Shown here piece after piece: positions 35,340-45,198 of a DNA stretch of 64,000 nucleotides. Source of the stretch: Corynebacterium lizhenjunii (lineage in GTDB: Bacteria; Actinomycetota; Actinomycetes; Mycobacteriales; Mycobacteriaceae). The notes beneath the pieces are model-generated. The model searched no databases, was not told where the DNA came from, and was given only the letters and a program-made list of their open reading frames with translations. A program made the position numbers and the translations under genes. The number at the start of each line of letters is the position of its first letter. The stretch's first letter is position 1. The stretch lies in contig NZ_CP064954.1 of the NCBI RefSeq assembly GCF_011038655.2, forward strand, positions 1,240,001-1,304,000, in the 5' to 3' direction.

Positions 35340-36185
35340 CTAAATTCGGGCAATCCGCAGCTGTGAAGCCAAGATAGCCTCCGCGCCAATACTGGACAAC
35401 TGATCCATGAGTTGATTGGCCTGCTTTACCGGGACCATAGCCCGCACCGCCACCCAATCCTCCCGCGCCAGCGGAGAGACCGTGGGCCCAGTCAGACCTG
35501 GGGTAATCGCCTGTGCGGCTGGGAGATTGGCCTTGGCGATGTTGTAATCAATCATCAGATAATTCCGCGCGTGCAAAATTCCCTGGATGCGCCGCAGGAC
35601 CACTTCTTCCTCCGGGCTCACGGCCACCCCAGCACGCTTGACCACTACAGCCGCTGAGGACACAATGGTCTCCCCAAAAGGCTCCAAACCCTGTTGGCGC
35701 AAGGTGGTGCCGGTAGAAACCACATCCGCAATCGCATCAGCCACACCCAGCCGAATGGAAATCTCTACCGCTCCGTCCAGGCGAATGACCTCCGCCTTAA
35801 TGCCGCGGGCAGCCAAGTCATCGCGCACCAGGTTTGGGTACGAGGTCGCAATGCGCTTGCCCGCGAGGTCCTCTTCCGTCCACCCCGCCCCCGCAGTGGT
35901 GGCGTAGCGGAACGTGGAGGTCCCGAACCCTAAGTCCAGTACCTCATCGACTTTCGCCCGGGAGTCGGCCGCCAAATCACGCCCAGTAATGCCCAGGTCA
36001 AGGACCCCGGAGGCGACATAGATGGCAATGTCTTTGGGCCGCAGGAAGAAAAACTCTACCCCATTAGCAGCATCAATGATGTTGAGAGTCTTGGTCGTCC
36101 CACGGCCCTTGTAACCGGCTTCCGCCAGAATGGACAGCGCGGCCTCTGACAGGGATCCCTTGTTGGGCACAGCAATTTTGATCAT
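35340..36185 (-). CDS. hisG: ATP phosphoribosyltransferase (long form)
   Basis: HisG catalyses the first, feedback-controlled step of histidine synthesis. From the ATG at 36185 ([14 protein letters not shown]) it has 281 residues, the family length, with the catalytic domain and a C-terminal ACT-like histidine-binding domain ([37 protein letters not shown]). AAGGGA lies nine bases before this ATG, whereas it abuts an ATG three codons upstream, so the later start is used. It is downstream of hisE with a 74-base gap. Confidence 0.96.
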   Translation of the reverse strand: MIKIAVPNKGSLSEAALSILAEAGYKGRGTTKTLNIIDAANGVEFFFLRPKDIAIYVASGVLDLGITGRDLAADSRAKVDEVLDLGFGTSTFRYATTAGAGWTEEDLAGKRIATSYPNLVRDDLAARGIKAEVIRLDGAVEISIRLGVADAIADVVSTGTTLRQQGLEPFGETIVSSAAVVVKRAGVAVSPEEEVVLRRIQGILHARNYLMIDYNIAKANLPAAQAITPGLTGPTVSPLAREDWVAVRAMVPVKQANQLMDQLSSIGAEAILASQLRIARI

Positions 36186-36259
36186 GGAAGTCATTCCCTT
36201 CGTGTGCGCAACCCCGCCACGCGCCATCTGCGCCCGCGGCATGGCTGCAGAGCTTTGGG

Positions 36260-36523
36260 TTAGAGGTACTTGTAGATGTCCGCTGGTCCCAGCCCGCGCT
36301 TAATCATCATGGTCTGGGTCCAGTACAGCAGCTGCGAAATCTCTTCTGCCAGCTCTGCATCTGACTGATACTCCGCGGCAATCCAGACCTCACCTGCTTC
36401 TTCGATGATCTTCTTGCCTAGATGATGAACTCCCTTATCCAGGGCCTCTACCGTGCCAGATCCGGCGGGACGCTCCTGGCTCTTGCGGTGCAACTCGGCA
36501 TACAGTTCATCAAAATTCTTCAT
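36260..36523 (-). CDS. hisE: Phosphoribosyl-ATP pyrophosphatase
   Basis: HisE hydrolyses PR-ATP to PR-AMP. The 87-residue protein ([17 protein letters not shown]) has the all-alpha MazG-like fold with [15 protein letters not shown] (metal-binding Glu residues) and [17 protein letters not shown]. Its length equals the family norm, which supports the ATG at 36523 although the frame is open further upstream. It forms a unit with hisG; the other his genes lie elsewhere. Confidence 0.95.
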   Translation of the reverse strand: MKNFDELYAELHRKSQERPAGSGTVEALDKGVHHLGKKIIEEAGEVWIAAEYQSDAELAEEISQLLYWTQTMMIKRGLGPADIYKYL

Positions 36524-36583
36524 GCCCTCAAATTTTACACCTGCCTGCATATTTTGCAGCATTGCAGGGGTACCGTCCTGCCT

Positions 36584-36600
36584 GAGCTTGCCGATGCCCC
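36584..36600 (+). repeat. Intergenic copy of a dispersed word (CTTGCCGATGCCC)
   Basis: This copy lies in the gap between hisE and the HAD hydrolase gene, so it cannot be explained by codon choice. Nine further copies of the same 13-mer lie at 2435-2450, 11815-11830, 13912-13926, 15725-15741, 19068-19085, 41076-41089, 48801-48816, 59849-59862 and 60345-60362. Five copies read forward and five reverse. Confidence 0.75.
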
Positions 36601-36669
36601 TCCGCCTCCCCCTACTCCCTGAGTGCGGAAAACTCGCTTGGAGCCCGCGGAATAGGTGGCTTGCGGGGT

Positions 36670-37419
36670 TCAGTCTTGCGCTCCTGGAGCATGCTGCGGG
36701 TTCAGGGTAAGGACAGCCCACCACCGGCGGACATCAGCAATGCTGGCCCCGGCAAGGTGGGATGCGGTGTGCAAGCTGCAGACCGGTACGGCTCCAGTGG
36801 GCAGGTCGGCGTTGGATTCGGCGGGCAAGCCGATGACTCGGCACCCGGCTGCCACGGCGGCGCTCATTCCTGCCTGGGAGTCTTCAAAGACCAGGCAGGA
36901 GGCAGGATCCGCACCCACTCGGTGAGCGGCTTCGAGGTACATATCCGGGGCAGGTTTGCCCGCAGGGACTTCATCACCGCACACAGAGCCCACAAAATAC
37001 TGGCTACCGATGGCGGAAATAACGGGATCCGCCACTGCCCGCTGAGTGTTGGTGGTGACCATCATGGGCACGCCCGCGGCATGCAGTTGCTCTAAGAGCT
37101 CACGCACACCGGGAAAGATCACTAGTTCCTGGTCGTATAAGCCAGCAACGTAGTCTTGCATGTCGGCCTCAAAGCGCTGCTCATCACCTGGTTGGGGGTT
37201 ATACCCGGCGTAGTCCGCAATAATCGCAAACGTACCGGCAAAAGTGCCGCCGACGGTGAGCTCACGCACCTCAGGGACCAGTTCCTTACCCAACTGCCGG
37301 GACAGACGGTAGGTCGCTTTCTCCCACAGGGGTTCAGAGTCCGTCAGCGTGCCATCCATGTCCCAAAAGACCGCAGCGGGAAGACCCGCCAGGTCTGCCT
37401 CAGGTGTGGTGGCCTGCAT
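36670..37419 (-). CDS. HAD-superfamily hydrolase (phosphatase)
   Basis: This 249-residue protein ([17 protein letters not shown]) has HAD motif [16 protein letters not shown], motif [13 protein letters not shown], a Lys motif ([18 protein letters not shown]) and motif [20 protein letters not shown]. It resembles beta-phosphoglucomutase-like phosphatases; the substrate is unknown. The ATG is one base after the stop of the upstream gene (TAG-C-ATG), with GGAG 12 bases before, so the two are coupled. A HAD gene also follows hisE in C. glutamicum. Confidence 0.92.
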   Translation of the reverse strand: MQATTPEADLAGLPAAVFWDMDGTLTDSEPLWEKATYRLSRQLGKELVPEVRELTVGGTFAGTFAIIADYAGYNPQPGDEQRFEADMQDYVAGLYDQELVIFPGVRELLEQLHAAGVPMMVTTNTQRAVADPVISAIGSQYFVGSVCGDEVPAGKPAPDMYLEAAHRVGADPASCLVFEDSQAGMSAAVAAGCRVIGLPAESNADLPTGAVPVCSLHTASHLAGASIADVRRWWAVLTLNPQHAPGAQD

Positions 37420-37420
37420 G

Positions 37421-37819
37421 CTATTCGAACTCCGGCAGGCTCGCCAGGGTCTCCTCTGTTGCACCAGCAGTGCGCAAGGCAGAGTGCACCAAAGACTCCA
37501 ACTCTGCCTTTTCTTCTGGCTCCACCACGGCGTAAGCGTGCCGGGCGTTAAACGCCTCAACATCGGCGGTGAACTTAGTAAACAGCTGCACAGCTGCCGC
37601 AGCGTCAAGCTCTTGTGCGTCAGAGTTGCCTGCGGCAATCCCGTCCAGCTGGTCTAAGAAGCCCTCGAGGATCGCACGCAACTGCGGCAACACCTTTGGG
37701 TCAAAAGGCTGGTCCCACCACTCCTTTTCTTCCGGGCGCAAGTAGCTGCCGGTAGCAAAGGAGGTCAAGTCTGTGATGAACTCATCCACGTTGGGCTGGA
37801 AAGTAGTGCGAATGCTCAT
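37421..37819 (-). CDS. Conserved hypothetical protein
   Basis: This 132-residue acidic, helical protein starts MSIRTTFQPNVDEFITDL, with EEKEWWDQPFDPKVLPQLRAIL in the middle and ending TEETLASLPEFE. It has no cysteines, no signal peptide and no membrane segments, so it should be cytosolic. It is coupled to the HAD hydrolase downstream and lies 54 bases after mshC. I do not recognise a family with a known function. Confidence 0.8.
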   Translation of the reverse strand: MSIRTTFQPNVDEFITDLTSFATGSYLRPEEKEWWDQPFDPKVLPQLRAILEGFLDQLDGIAAGNSDAQELDAAAAVQLFTKFTADVEAFNARHAYAVVEPEEKAELESLVHSALRTAGATEETLASLPEFE

Positions 37820-37873
37820 TGGTGGTGGACCCCTTGGGTGCTCGTGCGGGTTGGTCTAGCCGGACGTTTGCGC

Positions 37874-39112
37874 CTAAAGCTTCACGCCCAACAGGGAGTC
37901 TACCGCTTGGGCCACGAGGGCCCCCGCGTGCTCTTCGGTGCTGCCCCGTTCAGCTTGGGCCCACTCATCCAGGGCGGCCAACGCGGCCGGGGTATCGAGG
38001 TCATTGGCCAGGTGCTCGCGCACCGCAGCCACCACGGCCTGCGCCTGGTGCAAACTACCTGGCTGCGCCAGCGCCCTGCGCCACAATTCCAGACGCTGCT
38101 GTGCGCGTTCCACCACGGCAGCAGACCAGTCCCTATCCCCGCGATAATGGCTGGCATAAACGCCCAGCCGAATGGCACCCGGTTCCACTCCTTGCTCCGT
38201 GAGCTTGTGCACAAAGACCAGGTTGCCCAAGGATTTCGACATCTTTACCCCATCGAGTCCAATCATGCCCGTGTGCACGTAGAACTGCGCCATGGGCCCC
38301 TGGCCAAAAGCAGCCTCCGCGTGGGCGGCAGAAAACTCGTGGTGCGGGAAGCGCAGATCACTGCCCCCGCCTTGAATATCGAAGGTTGGGCCCAGGCGGC
38401 GGGTAGCGATTGCGGAGCACTCCACATGCCAGCCTGGGCGGCCCGGGCCCATGGGGGAATCCCAGGCGGGCTCGCCGGGGCGGTGGGCGCGCCACAAGAG
38501 GGCATCGAGAGGATCCCGCTTGCCAGCCCGGTCCGGATCCCCGCCGCGCTCCCGGAAGAACTCCAACATCTCCGCCCGCGAATACCGCGACTCATAGCCA
38601 AAGTTGTCCGTCGCCGCGATGGAGGCGTAGACATCCGGGAACTCGGCATCCTCCACCACATAGGCTGCGCCCTTGTCTAGCAGGGTGGTGACCATCTCAA
38701 TGACCTCATCAATGGACTCCATAGCGCCTATATAGTGCTGCGGAGGAAAGACAGAAAGGACCTCCATATCACTGCGGAAGAGGTCAATTTGGCTGCTGCC
38801 TAGTTCCCTCCAGTCCACGCCGTCGCGCTGCGCGCGCTCAAAAAGCGGATCATCGACATCTGTAATGTTTTGCACATAAGAGACCTCATGTCCATTGTCC
38901 AACAACACGCGATAGATGAGATCAAACGTCAGATAGGTCGCTGCATGCCCCAGGTGCGTGGAGTCATAAGGGGTAATCCCACACACATACATTCGTGCCT
39001 GGTTATCGGTCACCTCAAGTGGAAACACGCCATCACGCGCAGTGTCATAGAGACGCAAAGGCCGCGCAGTACCTGGAGCGGACTGGAAAGAAGGCTGTGG
39101 CCAAGAATGCAT
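37874..39112 (-). CDS. mshC: Cysteine:GlcN-Ins ligase of mycothiol biosynthesis
   Basis: MshC ligates cysteine to GlcN-Ins using ATP in the third step of mycothiol synthesis; it is related to cysteinyl-tRNA synthetase but shorter. Visible are the Zn-binding [11 protein letters not shown], the HIGH-like HLGHA, a second zinc region [14 protein letters not shown] and KMSKSLGN. The start at 39112 (MHSWPQPSF, 412 residues) is chosen because TAGAAT on the minus strand ends seven bases upstream, fitting a leaderless mRNA; an ATG at 39121 would overlap the -10 box. Confidence 0.95.
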   Translation of the reverse strand: MHSWPQPSFQSAPGTARPLRLYDTARDGVFPLEVTDNQARMYVCGITPYDSTHLGHAATYLTFDLIYRVLLDNGHEVSYVQNITDVDDPLFERAQRDGVDWRELGSSQIDLFRSDMEVLSVFPPQHYIGAMESIDEVIEMVTTLLDKGAAYVVEDAEFPDVYASIAATDNFGYESRYSRAEMLEFFRERGGDPDRAGKRDPLDALLWRAHRPGEPAWDSPMGPGRPGWHVECSAIATRRLGPTFDIQGGGSDLRFPHHEFSAAHAEAAFGQGPMAQFYVHTGMIGLDGVKMSKSLGNLVFVHKLTEQGVEPGAIRLGVYASHYRGDRDWSAAVVERAQQRLELWRRALAQPGSLHQAQAVVAAVREHLANDLDTPAALAALDEWAQAERGSTEEHAGALVAQAVDSLLGVKL

Positions 39113-39125
39113 GGCCACCATTCTA
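39113..39125 (-). promoter_or_regulatory. Leaderless-type promoter of mshC
   Basis: TAGAAT (39125-39120, minus strand) is followed by GGTGGCC and the ATG at 39112. There is no separate ribosome binding site. Confidence 0.5.
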
Positions 39126-39149
39126 ACGCTTAAAGCGTGAAGACAACCA

Positions 39150-40031
39150 TTAGTATGGCTGCAGCACTCCCAGGGCCAATAGCACCATCACAATGATGCC
39201 TACCGGGATGCGATACGCAGCAAACCATTCAAAGGAATGGTGCGCCACGAACTTCAGCAACCACGCGATGGAGGCATAACCAATCACAAACGCAATGCCG
39301 GTACCCACCAGCAGCTGCGCACCGGTGGCGGACTGCCCGGTGGCGGGAGCGAAGGCATCGGGAAGAGAGAACAACCCTGAAGCCAACACTGCCGGGATAG
39401 CCAACAGGAAGGAAAAGCGCGTGGCCACCTCGCGGTCCAGGCCCAAAAACAGGCCGCCGGAAATGGTGCCACCGGAGCGCGACACTCCCGGAATCAGCGC
39501 CAAACACTGGCACAGGCCCATCACCACGGCGTCCTTCATGTTCAGCTCCTCAAAGCCGCGACTCTTGCTCGAGGTGCGCTCTGCGACAATAAACACGAAG
39601 GAAAACAGAATCAACATCGCCGCGGTAATCCACAAATTGCGCAGGTTATCGCGGATCAAATCCTTGCCCACAAACCCTAAGATGCCAATGGGAATAGAAC
39701 CCACAATAACCATCCAGCCCATCTTCCAGTCCTGCCCGCGCGCCTGCTTGTTTAGCAGCCCCGCGCACCAACCCCGCAGAATCTGCCAGATCATGCCGGC
39801 AAAATAGACCAAGACGGCGGCCTCCGTGCCCAGTTGGATAACCGCAGTAAAAGACGCCCCGGCATCGGCACCCCAGAACAGTTCTGAGACTATTCGCAGG
39901 TGCCCGGAGGAACTCACGGGCAAGAACTCGGTCAAGCCTTGCACCACGGACAGCACAATGACCTGTGCCCACGACATATCGCTGGCAGTATCTGCAGCGG
40001 AGTTGATGGCTAGATTCACGGCGTCATTCAC
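39150..40031 (-). CDS. uppP: Undecaprenyl-diphosphatase
   Basis: UppP (BacA) dephosphorylates undecaprenyl pyrophosphate to recycle the cell-wall lipid carrier. The protein has about eight membrane helices and the two family motifs [17 protein letters not shown] and [11 protein letters not shown], which form the active site. GTG at 40031 (293 residues) is preferred because GGGTAGGG lies upstream; the ATG at 39977 (MSWAQV) is an alternative with no ribosome binding site. The gene is divergent from the lipoprotein gene. Confidence 0.93.
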   Translation of the reverse strand: MNDAVNLAINSAADTASDMSWAQVIVLSVVQGLTEFLPVSSSGHLRIVSELFWGADAGASFTAVIQLGTEAAVLVYFAGMIWQILRGWCAGLLNKQARGQDWKMGWMVIVGSIPIGILGFVGKDLIRDNLRNLWITAAMLILFSFVFIVAERTSSKSRGFEELNMKDAVVMGLCQCLALIPGVSRSGGTISGGLFLGLDREVATRFSFLLAIPAVLASGLFSLPDAFAPATGQSATGAQLLVGTGIAFVIGYASIAWLLKFVAHHSFEWFAAYRIPVGIIVMVLLALGVLQPY

Positions 40032-40087
40032 GCAGAGACACCCTACCCGCGCATCAAAGACCACAGGGGATTGCCGCGCAGCACTGC

Positions 40088-40101
40088 TAGACTAATAACC
40101 C
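40088..40101 (+). promoter_or_regulatory. Leaderless-type promoter of the lipoprotein-pyrD operon
   Basis: TAGACT (40088-40093) is followed by eight bases and the GTG at 40102. Confidence 0.55.
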
Positions 40102-41256
40102 GTGATTTCCATGACCTGCCATTTCCCCGTTCGCGCCACGTGTGCCGTCTTGACTATAGGGGCCGCCGTAGCGCTGGGGGCGTGCTCCTCGGTGCCTAAT
40201 GTTCCCTCCCCTGAGGAGCAGGCAGCAGTGGGGCACGCTTCCCCGGCACCGTCTCCGTCTACCGCGTCGCAGGACAAGCTGCCAGGGTCTGTGATTGATT
40301 TCCCCGCCGTGCAAGACATTGAGGCCAGCGGCTCACAGTTTGCTGTCCGCACTGCCGATGCCGTCTTTATCGGCTCCGCCTCCTCCTTCGCCGCCGCGGG
40401 TACCCGGTCCGGTTCCGGGACTGCGGGACCCGTCAAGGTCGCGGTCGACGCTGCCTGTGGGGATCTGACCCCCGCCGAGGGCGCATTCATTCTGGCCTGT
40501 GGCGATAATGTGCTGGTGATGCCCACGGATAATCCCGGCCAGACCACCACCGTTGCCGTGGCGGAAGACTTCCCGGTCACTGCTGCTACCCGCACCAGCA
40601 GCGGGGAGCTTTTTGTTGCTTCCGATTCCGCCGCTAAGGTCGCCGTCTACCGCGACGGCGAGCGCGTGGATGACTTTTCCGTGGCCGCGCCCACGGACCA
40701 ATTGGTCAGCGTGCGCAACCAGGATGGCCAGGACAATGTGGTGCGCATCTGGCGCGAAGACACCACCATTCAGAACTTGGACTGGGAGAATTCCCGTGAG
40801 GGTGGCCGTTTGCGCGTGGGCGCGGGTGTGGGCCAGATTTCTGATGGACTGCACGGCGTGGTGGTCGCCGCGGATACCAATGGCAAGCGCGTGGCAATCT
40901 ACACCGCCGAAGACGTGGTGCGCTTGCACCAATTTGGCAACACCGATGGCACCCCGTGGGCCACCGCTTGGGATGAGCACCGCCAGTTGGCGTGGGTAAC
41001 TACTACCGATAACAATCAGGCCCAGGCCTTCCGGATCGCTACCGGGGTGCCGGAGCCGCAGGGCAGCTTTGCCACGCTTGCCGATGCCCACCACATCGCC
41101 GTGGCCGACGATGGCACCGTGCTCCTGGGCTCCGCCTCCGGTGGCGGCTTGCAGCTGCTGGACTCGCTGCCCTTTGACGCTAAAGAATCTGCTGCTAAAA
41201 ATTCAGCAACGCAAGACTCCGCCGCTAGCGAGTCTGCTGCGGCCCCGAAGAACTAA
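40102..41256 (+). CDS. LppL-like secreted lipoprotein with a beta-propeller-like fold
   Basis: This 384-residue protein has a type II signal peptide with lipobox ALGAC (Cys near residue 28), a Ser/Pro-rich linker, and a large domain of repeated beta strands and GxxVAVYRDGERV-type blades. That suggests a beta-propeller. The tail is Ala/Ser/Lys-rich (AKNSATQDSAASESAAAPKN). In M. tuberculosis the lipoprotein LppL is encoded just upstream of pyrD, and the context here is the same (uppP - lipoprotein - pyrD - PEBP). The function is unknown. pyrD follows after 21 bases. Confidence 0.85.
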   Translation: MISMTCHFPVRATCAVLTIGAAVALGACSSVPNVPSPEEQAAVGHASPAPSPSTASQDKLPGSVIDFPAVQDIEASGSQFAVRTADAVFIGSASSFAAAGTRSGSGTAGPVKVAVDAACGDLTPAEGAFILACGDNVLVMPTDNPGQTTTVAVAEDFPVTAATRTSSGELFVASDSAAKVAVYRDGERVDDFSVAAPTDQLVSVRNQDGQDNVVRIWREDTTIQNLDWENSREGGRLRVGAGVGQISDGLHGVVVAADTNGKRVAIYTAEDVVRLHQFGNTDGTPWATAWDEHRQLAWVTTTDNNQAQAFRIATGVPEPQGSFATLADAHHIAVADDGTVLLGSASGGGLQLLDSLPFDAKESAAKNSATQDSAASESAAAPKN

Positions 41257-41277
41257 AGAAACCGAGGAACCCTAACT

Positions 41278-42381
41278 GTGAATTGTCATGATCTGCGCAC
41301 TCAGGCTTATCAATTAGCGCTGCGCGCGATGTTCCGGCTGGACCCCGAACGCATCCATACCCTGATATCTGGCGGTTTGAAGGCCCTCCACGCTGCCAGC
41401 CCGATCAATCGCGGCCTGGAGCGCTACCTCGTAGTCCATGATCCGGTCTTGGAACAAGAGGTCTTTGGCGTAAACTTCCCGCGGCCGCTGGGACTGGCTG
41501 CTGGCTTTGACAAAAACGGCACCGCCGCCGACGCCTGGGCCGCGGTCGGCTTCGGCTTTGCGGAACTAGGCACGGTCACCGCCCAACCACAACCGGGAAA
41601 CCCCCAACCGCGCTTGTTCCGCCTGCCCGCAGACAAGGCCATTTTAAACCGCATGGGCTTTAACAACGCCGGTGCAGCCGAGGTGGCTAACAACTTACGG
41701 GCACGCCGGCACCGCGATGTCATAGGCATCAACATTGGTAAAAACAAGACCGTCCCTGCCGAGGAGGCAGTGGACAACTACCGTGAGTCCGCCACCCAAC
41801 TAGGGCACCTGGCTGACTACCTGGTGGTCAACGTCTCCTCCCCTAATACTCCCGGTCTGCGCGACCTTCAAGCCGTGGAGTCCTTGCGCCCCATCCTGGC
41901 TGCGGTGCAAGAAGCCGCCCAAGTCCCGGTCCTGGTCAAGATTGCCCCCGATCTTTCCGATGCCGATGTCGACGCCGTCGCAGACCTTGCCCTCGAGCTT
42001 GGCCTGGCGGGAATCGTGGCGACGAACACCACTATCTCTCGTGAGGGCCTGAACACCCCGGCTGCCGAGGTCGAGGCCCTGGGTGCAGGCGGTATTTCCG
42101 GCGCCCCGGTAGCGCAGCGTTCCCTTGAGGTTCTGCGGCGCCTCTATGCCCGGGTGGGCGACCAACTGGTGCTGGTGGCAGTAGGGGGCATCGGCACGCC
42201 ACAGCAAGCCTGGGAGCGCATTACCGCGGGCGCGACCTTGCTGCAGGGTTACACTGCGCTGATTTATGGTGGGCCGGAATGGATTCGCGACATCCACCTG
42301 GGCCTGGCCCAGCAAGTCCGCGCCCACGGCCTGAAGAACATTTCCCAAGCCGTGGGCTCTGGGCTGGAGTGGAAAGACTAG
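41278..42381 (+). CDS. pyrD: Dihydroorotate dehydrogenase (quinone), class 2
   Basis: PyrD oxidises dihydroorotate to orotate with FMN and membrane quinone. The 367-residue protein has an N-terminal amphipathic membrane-binding segment, [52 protein letters not shown] with the catalytic Ser, and [33 protein letters not shown]. The length and N-terminal helices show class 2. The start is a GTG. The stop codon lies inside the first arm of a hairpin. Confidence 0.97.
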   Translation: MNCHDLRTQAYQLALRAMFRLDPERIHTLISGGLKALHAASPINRGLERYLVVHDPVLEQEVFGVNFPRPLGLAAGFDKNGTAADAWAAVGFGFAELGTVTAQPQPGNPQPRLFRLPADKAILNRMGFNNAGAAEVANNLRARRHRDVIGINIGKNKTVPAEEAVDNYRESATQLGHLADYLVVNVSSPNTPGLRDLQAVESLRPILAAVQEAAQVPVLVKIAPDLSDADVDAVADLALELGLAGIVATNTTISREGLNTPAAEVEALGAGGISGAPVAQRSLEVLRRLYARVGDQLVLVAVGGIGTPQQAWERITAGATLLQGYTALIYGGPEWIRDIHLGLAQQVRAHGLKNISQAVGSGLEWKD

Positions 42382-42411
42382 GTGCCTAGCGAGCTAGGCC
42401 ACTAGGCACCT
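42380..42411. terminator. Hairpin after pyrD
   Basis: AGGTGCCTAG (42380-42389) and CTAGGCACCT (42402-42411) form a perfect 10-bp stem with a 12-base loop. It overlaps the pyrD stop codon. There is no T-tract on the plus strand. Confidence 0.6.
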
Positions 42412-42439
42412 AGCCAAAACAGACCTGTGGTTTAAGCCT

Positions 42440-42826
42440 CTAGCGCATGAGCGAGCGCCGGATAAGCAGCGCGCACAACAACGCGCCACCGGCGTAGAGG
42501 AAGAGCCAGTACTGGGCCATGTAACTCAGCGGCTCTAGGGACACAAAGCGGCTGGCGATAATGAGTGCCACTGCCACAGCCAGCCCAACCACCTGGGCTG
42601 GCGAGCCCTTCTGGGCGGTGTTGGTGGTAACAAAAGCCCCCACTAGCGCTGCGGCAATCACAATCAGGATAAAGCGCCAGGTTACGGGAAACAGTCCCAT
42701 CCACCCTTCGCTCAGGATGGACATTAGCCCGAAGAGCACAAAGATGAGCGCGAGGGCAATAAACGCCCCGCCCACCCGCAAGGCCACCGGCACCCCGGTG
42801 AGTGGAGCCTGCGAAGAAGAATCCAT
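42440..42826 (-). CDS. Hypothetical integral membrane protein
   Basis: This 128-residue protein has four hydrophobic segments (about residues 19-38, 48-66, 77-92 and 106-122), short loops and an Arg-rich C-terminus (LIRRSLMR). The start is the ATG at 42826, six bases after the stop of the PEBP gene, so the two are probably co-transcribed. No family was recognised; nothing suggests transport or enzymatic residues. Confidence 0.75.
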   Translation of the reverse strand: MDSSSQAPLTGVPVALRVGGAFIALALIFVLFGLMSILSEGWMGLFPVTWRFILIVIAAALVGAFVTTNTAQKGSPAQVVGLAVAVALIIASRFVSLEPLSYMAQYWLFLYAGGALLCALLIRRSLMR

Positions 42827-42832
42827 GCGTTT

Positions 42833-43372
42833 CTATTTCTCCTCGTACCAGCCCCACAGGACCGCGCGGCCAAGGGCGTGGAAGTGCAGGTTGAAGCCCA
42901 GCACGGTCGGGGTGGCATCCGGGTCAATATCCAGCCGCTCCACATCTACCGCATGGACTGTATAGAGGTAGCGGTGCGGCGCGTGGCCAGCCGGTGGCTG
43001 CGGGCCGTAGTAGGTACGAGCACCAGAGTCATTGCGCAGGCTCACCACACCTTCGATGCCCAGGTCCTCTGCGGTACCTGCACCTGTGGGCAGCTCCAGC
43101 ACCGAAGCTGGAATGTTAAAGGCCGCCCAGTGCCAGTATCCTGCACCCGTGGGGGCATCTGGGTCCAAGCAGGTCACCGCCAGGGATTTAGTCCCCTCCG
43201 GCAGATTGCCCCACGCCAAGTGCGGGGAGACATTGCTGGGGGCGCGGAACTTCGGTGCGATCTCATCTCCATCAAGCAAATCCGTGGACGACAAGGTAAA
43301 GGATGGCAGTTCTCGCAGGGGTGCATAAGGGTCTGGGCCCGGGAAGCGGGAGTCATCAGCGTAAAAAGTCAT
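42833..43372 (-). CDS. YbhB/YbcL Raf-kinase-inhibitor-like (PEBP) protein
   Basis: This 179-residue cytosolic PEBP-fold protein has the ligand-pocket motifs LAVTCLDPDAPTGAGYWHWAAFNIPA and ARTYYGPQPPAGHAPHRYLYTVHAV. It corresponds to M. tuberculosis Rv2140c, which also lies next to pyrD. PEBP proteins bind phospholipid-like or small anionic ligands; the role in bacteria is unclear. Confidence 0.93.
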   Translation of the reverse strand: MTFYADDSRFPGPDPYAPLRELPSFTLSSTDLLDGDEIAPKFRAPSNVSPHLAWGNLPEGTKSLAVTCLDPDAPTGAGYWHWAAFNIPASVLELPTGAGTAEDLGIEGVVSLRNDSGARTYYGPQPPAGHAPHRYLYTVHAVDVERLDIDPDATPTVLGFNLHFHALGRAVLWGWYEEK

Positions 43373-43487
43373 GTAACCATTCTTACCTTATTGGCCGGTG
43401 GTGATGCGACAGATACACCCGCACCAGGTCCCGAAGCATCCATTACCCTCCACTCGCGCCACCCACATCCGACGGCGACATGGGAAT

Positions 43488-43516
43488 TTGGAAAATGACA
43501 CGCGCCGGGCTACAGT
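43488..43516 (+). promoter_or_regulatory. tRNA-Leu promoter
   Basis: TTGGAA (43488-43493), a 17-base spacer and TACAGT (43511-43516) lie about 50 bases before the tRNA gene. Confidence 0.5.
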
Positions 43517-43565
43517 ATTCGAGTGCCCAACCGGACGGTGCCATGCACCAGGTTGAAACACCCCA

Positions 43566-43651
43566 GCCCGGGTGGCGGAATGGCAGACGCGCTAGCTTGA
43601 GGTGCTAGTGTCCTATTAACGGACGTGGGGGTTCAAGTCCCCCTCCGGGCA
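43566..43651 (+). tRNA. tRNA-Leu (anticodon GAG)
   Basis: The 86-nt gene folds as a class II tRNA. The acceptor arm is GCCCGGG with TCCGGGC, the anticodon stem CTAGC/GCTAG encloses TTGAGGT (anticodon GAG), there is a long variable arm (TGTCC...GGACG), and the T arm GGGGGTTCAAGTCCCCC is complete. The discriminator base is A. CCA is not encoded. Confidence 0.97.
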
Positions 43652-43657
43652 CAGACT

Positions 43658-43684
43658 AAGGCAACCCGACCAAGGTTGCCTTTT
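43658..43684 (+). terminator. Rho-independent terminator after tRNA-Leu
   Basis: AAGGCAACC (43658-43666) pairs with GGTTGCCTT (43674-43682) around CGACCAA and runs into TTTT (43681-43684). Confidence 0.92.
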
Positions 43685-43749
43685 CTGCATCCTGGGGCTG
43701 CGGCCGCACATTGGGGGCCGCACATTGGGATTAAGTAGAATTGCTCCCC

Positions 43750-44514
43750 GTGAAACATTCCCCCACCATCTCGCGCTCCCGGACTCCAGCCCGAACCGGC
43801 GCCCGGGTACGGCAGATGCTGGACTTTGCCGGGGGTCTCGGCAAGCACACGCTGGCCACCCTACGCACGTGGCCGCGCCGCCGCTGGGCACTGCTGGCAG
43901 TGACAGCGCTGGCGGCGGGAACATATCTGTGGCTGGTGGGGCTTCCAGATGTTGCGCGCCTGCGCGCTTGGGCTGGCCACACCGGCGCGTGGTTCCCGGT
44001 GGTCTTCTGGCTTTCCTACGTGTTCTTTACGCTCTTTCCGCTGCCGCGCACGCTATGGACGGTGGCTGCGGGGCTCTTCTTCGGCCCCACTGCCGGAATC
44101 TTGCTGTCCCTGAGCGCGCTGACGGCCTCTGCGGCGCTAGCCTTTGCCGGGGTGCGCCGCATGTTGGGAGAGTGGATGCGCCCGCACCTGCGCCACCCGG
44201 CCGTAGCCCGGCTAAATCTGCGGCTCGAACGCCGGGGATGGCTCAGTATTGGCGGGTTGCGAATGGTTGCCGGAGTGCCTTTTCCGCTGCTCAATTATGC
44301 TGCTGCGTTGAGTCCGGTTTCCTTCAGCCATTTCCTGCTGGGCACGGCGGTGGGCTCCATTCCCACCACAGTAATTGGGGTGGTCTTCGGTGATGCCCTG
44401 ATCCAAGGCAGCTCCCCGGGGCTGTTAGTAGCGATGGTGCTCCTTGCGGCCGTTGGGGTGGCAACGTTGGTGCTGGATGCCCGCACTGCCCGTACCGCCC
44501 GCGACGCCCGCTGA
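43750..44514 (+). CDS. TVP38/TMEM64 (VTT-domain) membrane protein
   Basis: This 254-residue protein has a basic N-terminus and about five or six membrane segments. The VTT/SNARE-associated core includes SYVFFTLFPLPRTLWTVAAGLFFGPTAGILLSL and GLRMVAGVPFPLLNYAAALSPVSFSHFLLGTAVGSIPTTVIGVVFGDAL. Related DedA/VTT proteins act as lipid-flipping or transport proteins. GTG 43750 is preferred over TTG 43741 because TAGAAT (43736-43741) ends eight bases before it, fitting a leaderless start; there is no ribosome binding site. Confidence 0.88.
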   Translation: MKHSPTISRSRTPARTGARVRQMLDFAGGLGKHTLATLRTWPRRRWALLAVTALAAGTYLWLVGLPDVARLRAWAGHTGAWFPVVFWLSYVFFTLFPLPRTLWTVAAGLFFGPTAGILLSLSALTASAALAFAGVRRMLGEWMRPHLRHPAVARLNLRLERRGWLSIGGLRMVAGVPFPLLNYAAALSPVSFSHFLLGTAVGSIPTTVIGVVFGDALIQGSSPGLLVAMVLLAAVGVATLVLDARTARTARDAR

Positions 44515-44601
44515 CACGAGCCCGCGCCTACTGGGGCTTATCAAGCCAATGGCCTAGACTAAGGCGAGTTTAATCCGCCTCCCGCGAAAGGGGTCCGCAT
44601 T

Positions 44602-45198
44602 ATGCTCGCCGTCCACGCCCGCTACCGGGGCCGGTCTACTCAACGTGCCCAGCTGGTCACGCAGTCCGCGCAGGCGCTCAATCAGTTGCCCGGGGTTGCG
44701 GGCTTTGAGTCCGTGGGTGTCGAGGACATTCGTTCCATCGTTGATGGCGCCACTGAGCTGTGCGATGTGGTAATGGCCTTGCTTGCCGATGGCGACTGGG
44801 CCATCGGCATTGGCGTGTGTCCCCCATCTTCTGCCGATGCCGCCAGCGAGGCCGACCTAGCCCGTGTGCGCGACTGTGCCACGGCAGCTTTGCGCGCCAG
44901 TGCCCGCCCGGCGCAGGTCTATGCCAAAGTTGCCTCCCCAGAGCGTAGGAACGACGCCGCAGACATCGCTGCAGCTTTCGCCCTGCTAGGCTTCGTGCTG
45001 CACAAGCGCACGCCGGAAGGCCGGGAGGCTACTGCCCTGGTGCGCTCCGGGCTGAACCAAAACGAAGCTGCCGCCGAGCTCGGAATTTCCAAGCAGGCCA
45101 TGTCCCAGCGGCTGCAAGCCGCAGGGTGGAACGCGGAGATGGCTGGTTGGCGCCTGGCCATTAGCCTGCTCGAGCGCGCCGCCAACGCGCCCGCTTAG
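44602..45198 (+). CDS. Helix-turn-helix protein of unknown role
   Basis: This 198-residue protein has an N-terminal alpha/beta part (MLAVHARYRGRSTQRAQLV) and a C-terminal HTH (ALVRSGLNQNEAAAELGISKQAMSQRLQAAGW). The layout resembles SatD-like or other small regulators. A TAGACT -10 box lies at 44555-44560 and AAAGGGG at 44587-44593, giving a leader of about 35 bases. It converges with and overlaps the DUF3097 gene by four bases, a pairing that suggests a functional or regulatory link (inference). Confidence 0.75.
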   Translation: MLAVHARYRGRSTQRAQLVTQSAQALNQLPGVAGFESVGVEDIRSIVDGATELCDVVMALLADGDWAIGIGVCPPSSADAASEADLARVRDCATAALRASARPAQVYAKVASPERRNDAADIAAAFALLGFVLHKRTPEGREATALVRSGLNQNEAAAELGISKQAMSQRLQAAGWNAEMAGWRLAISLLERAANAPA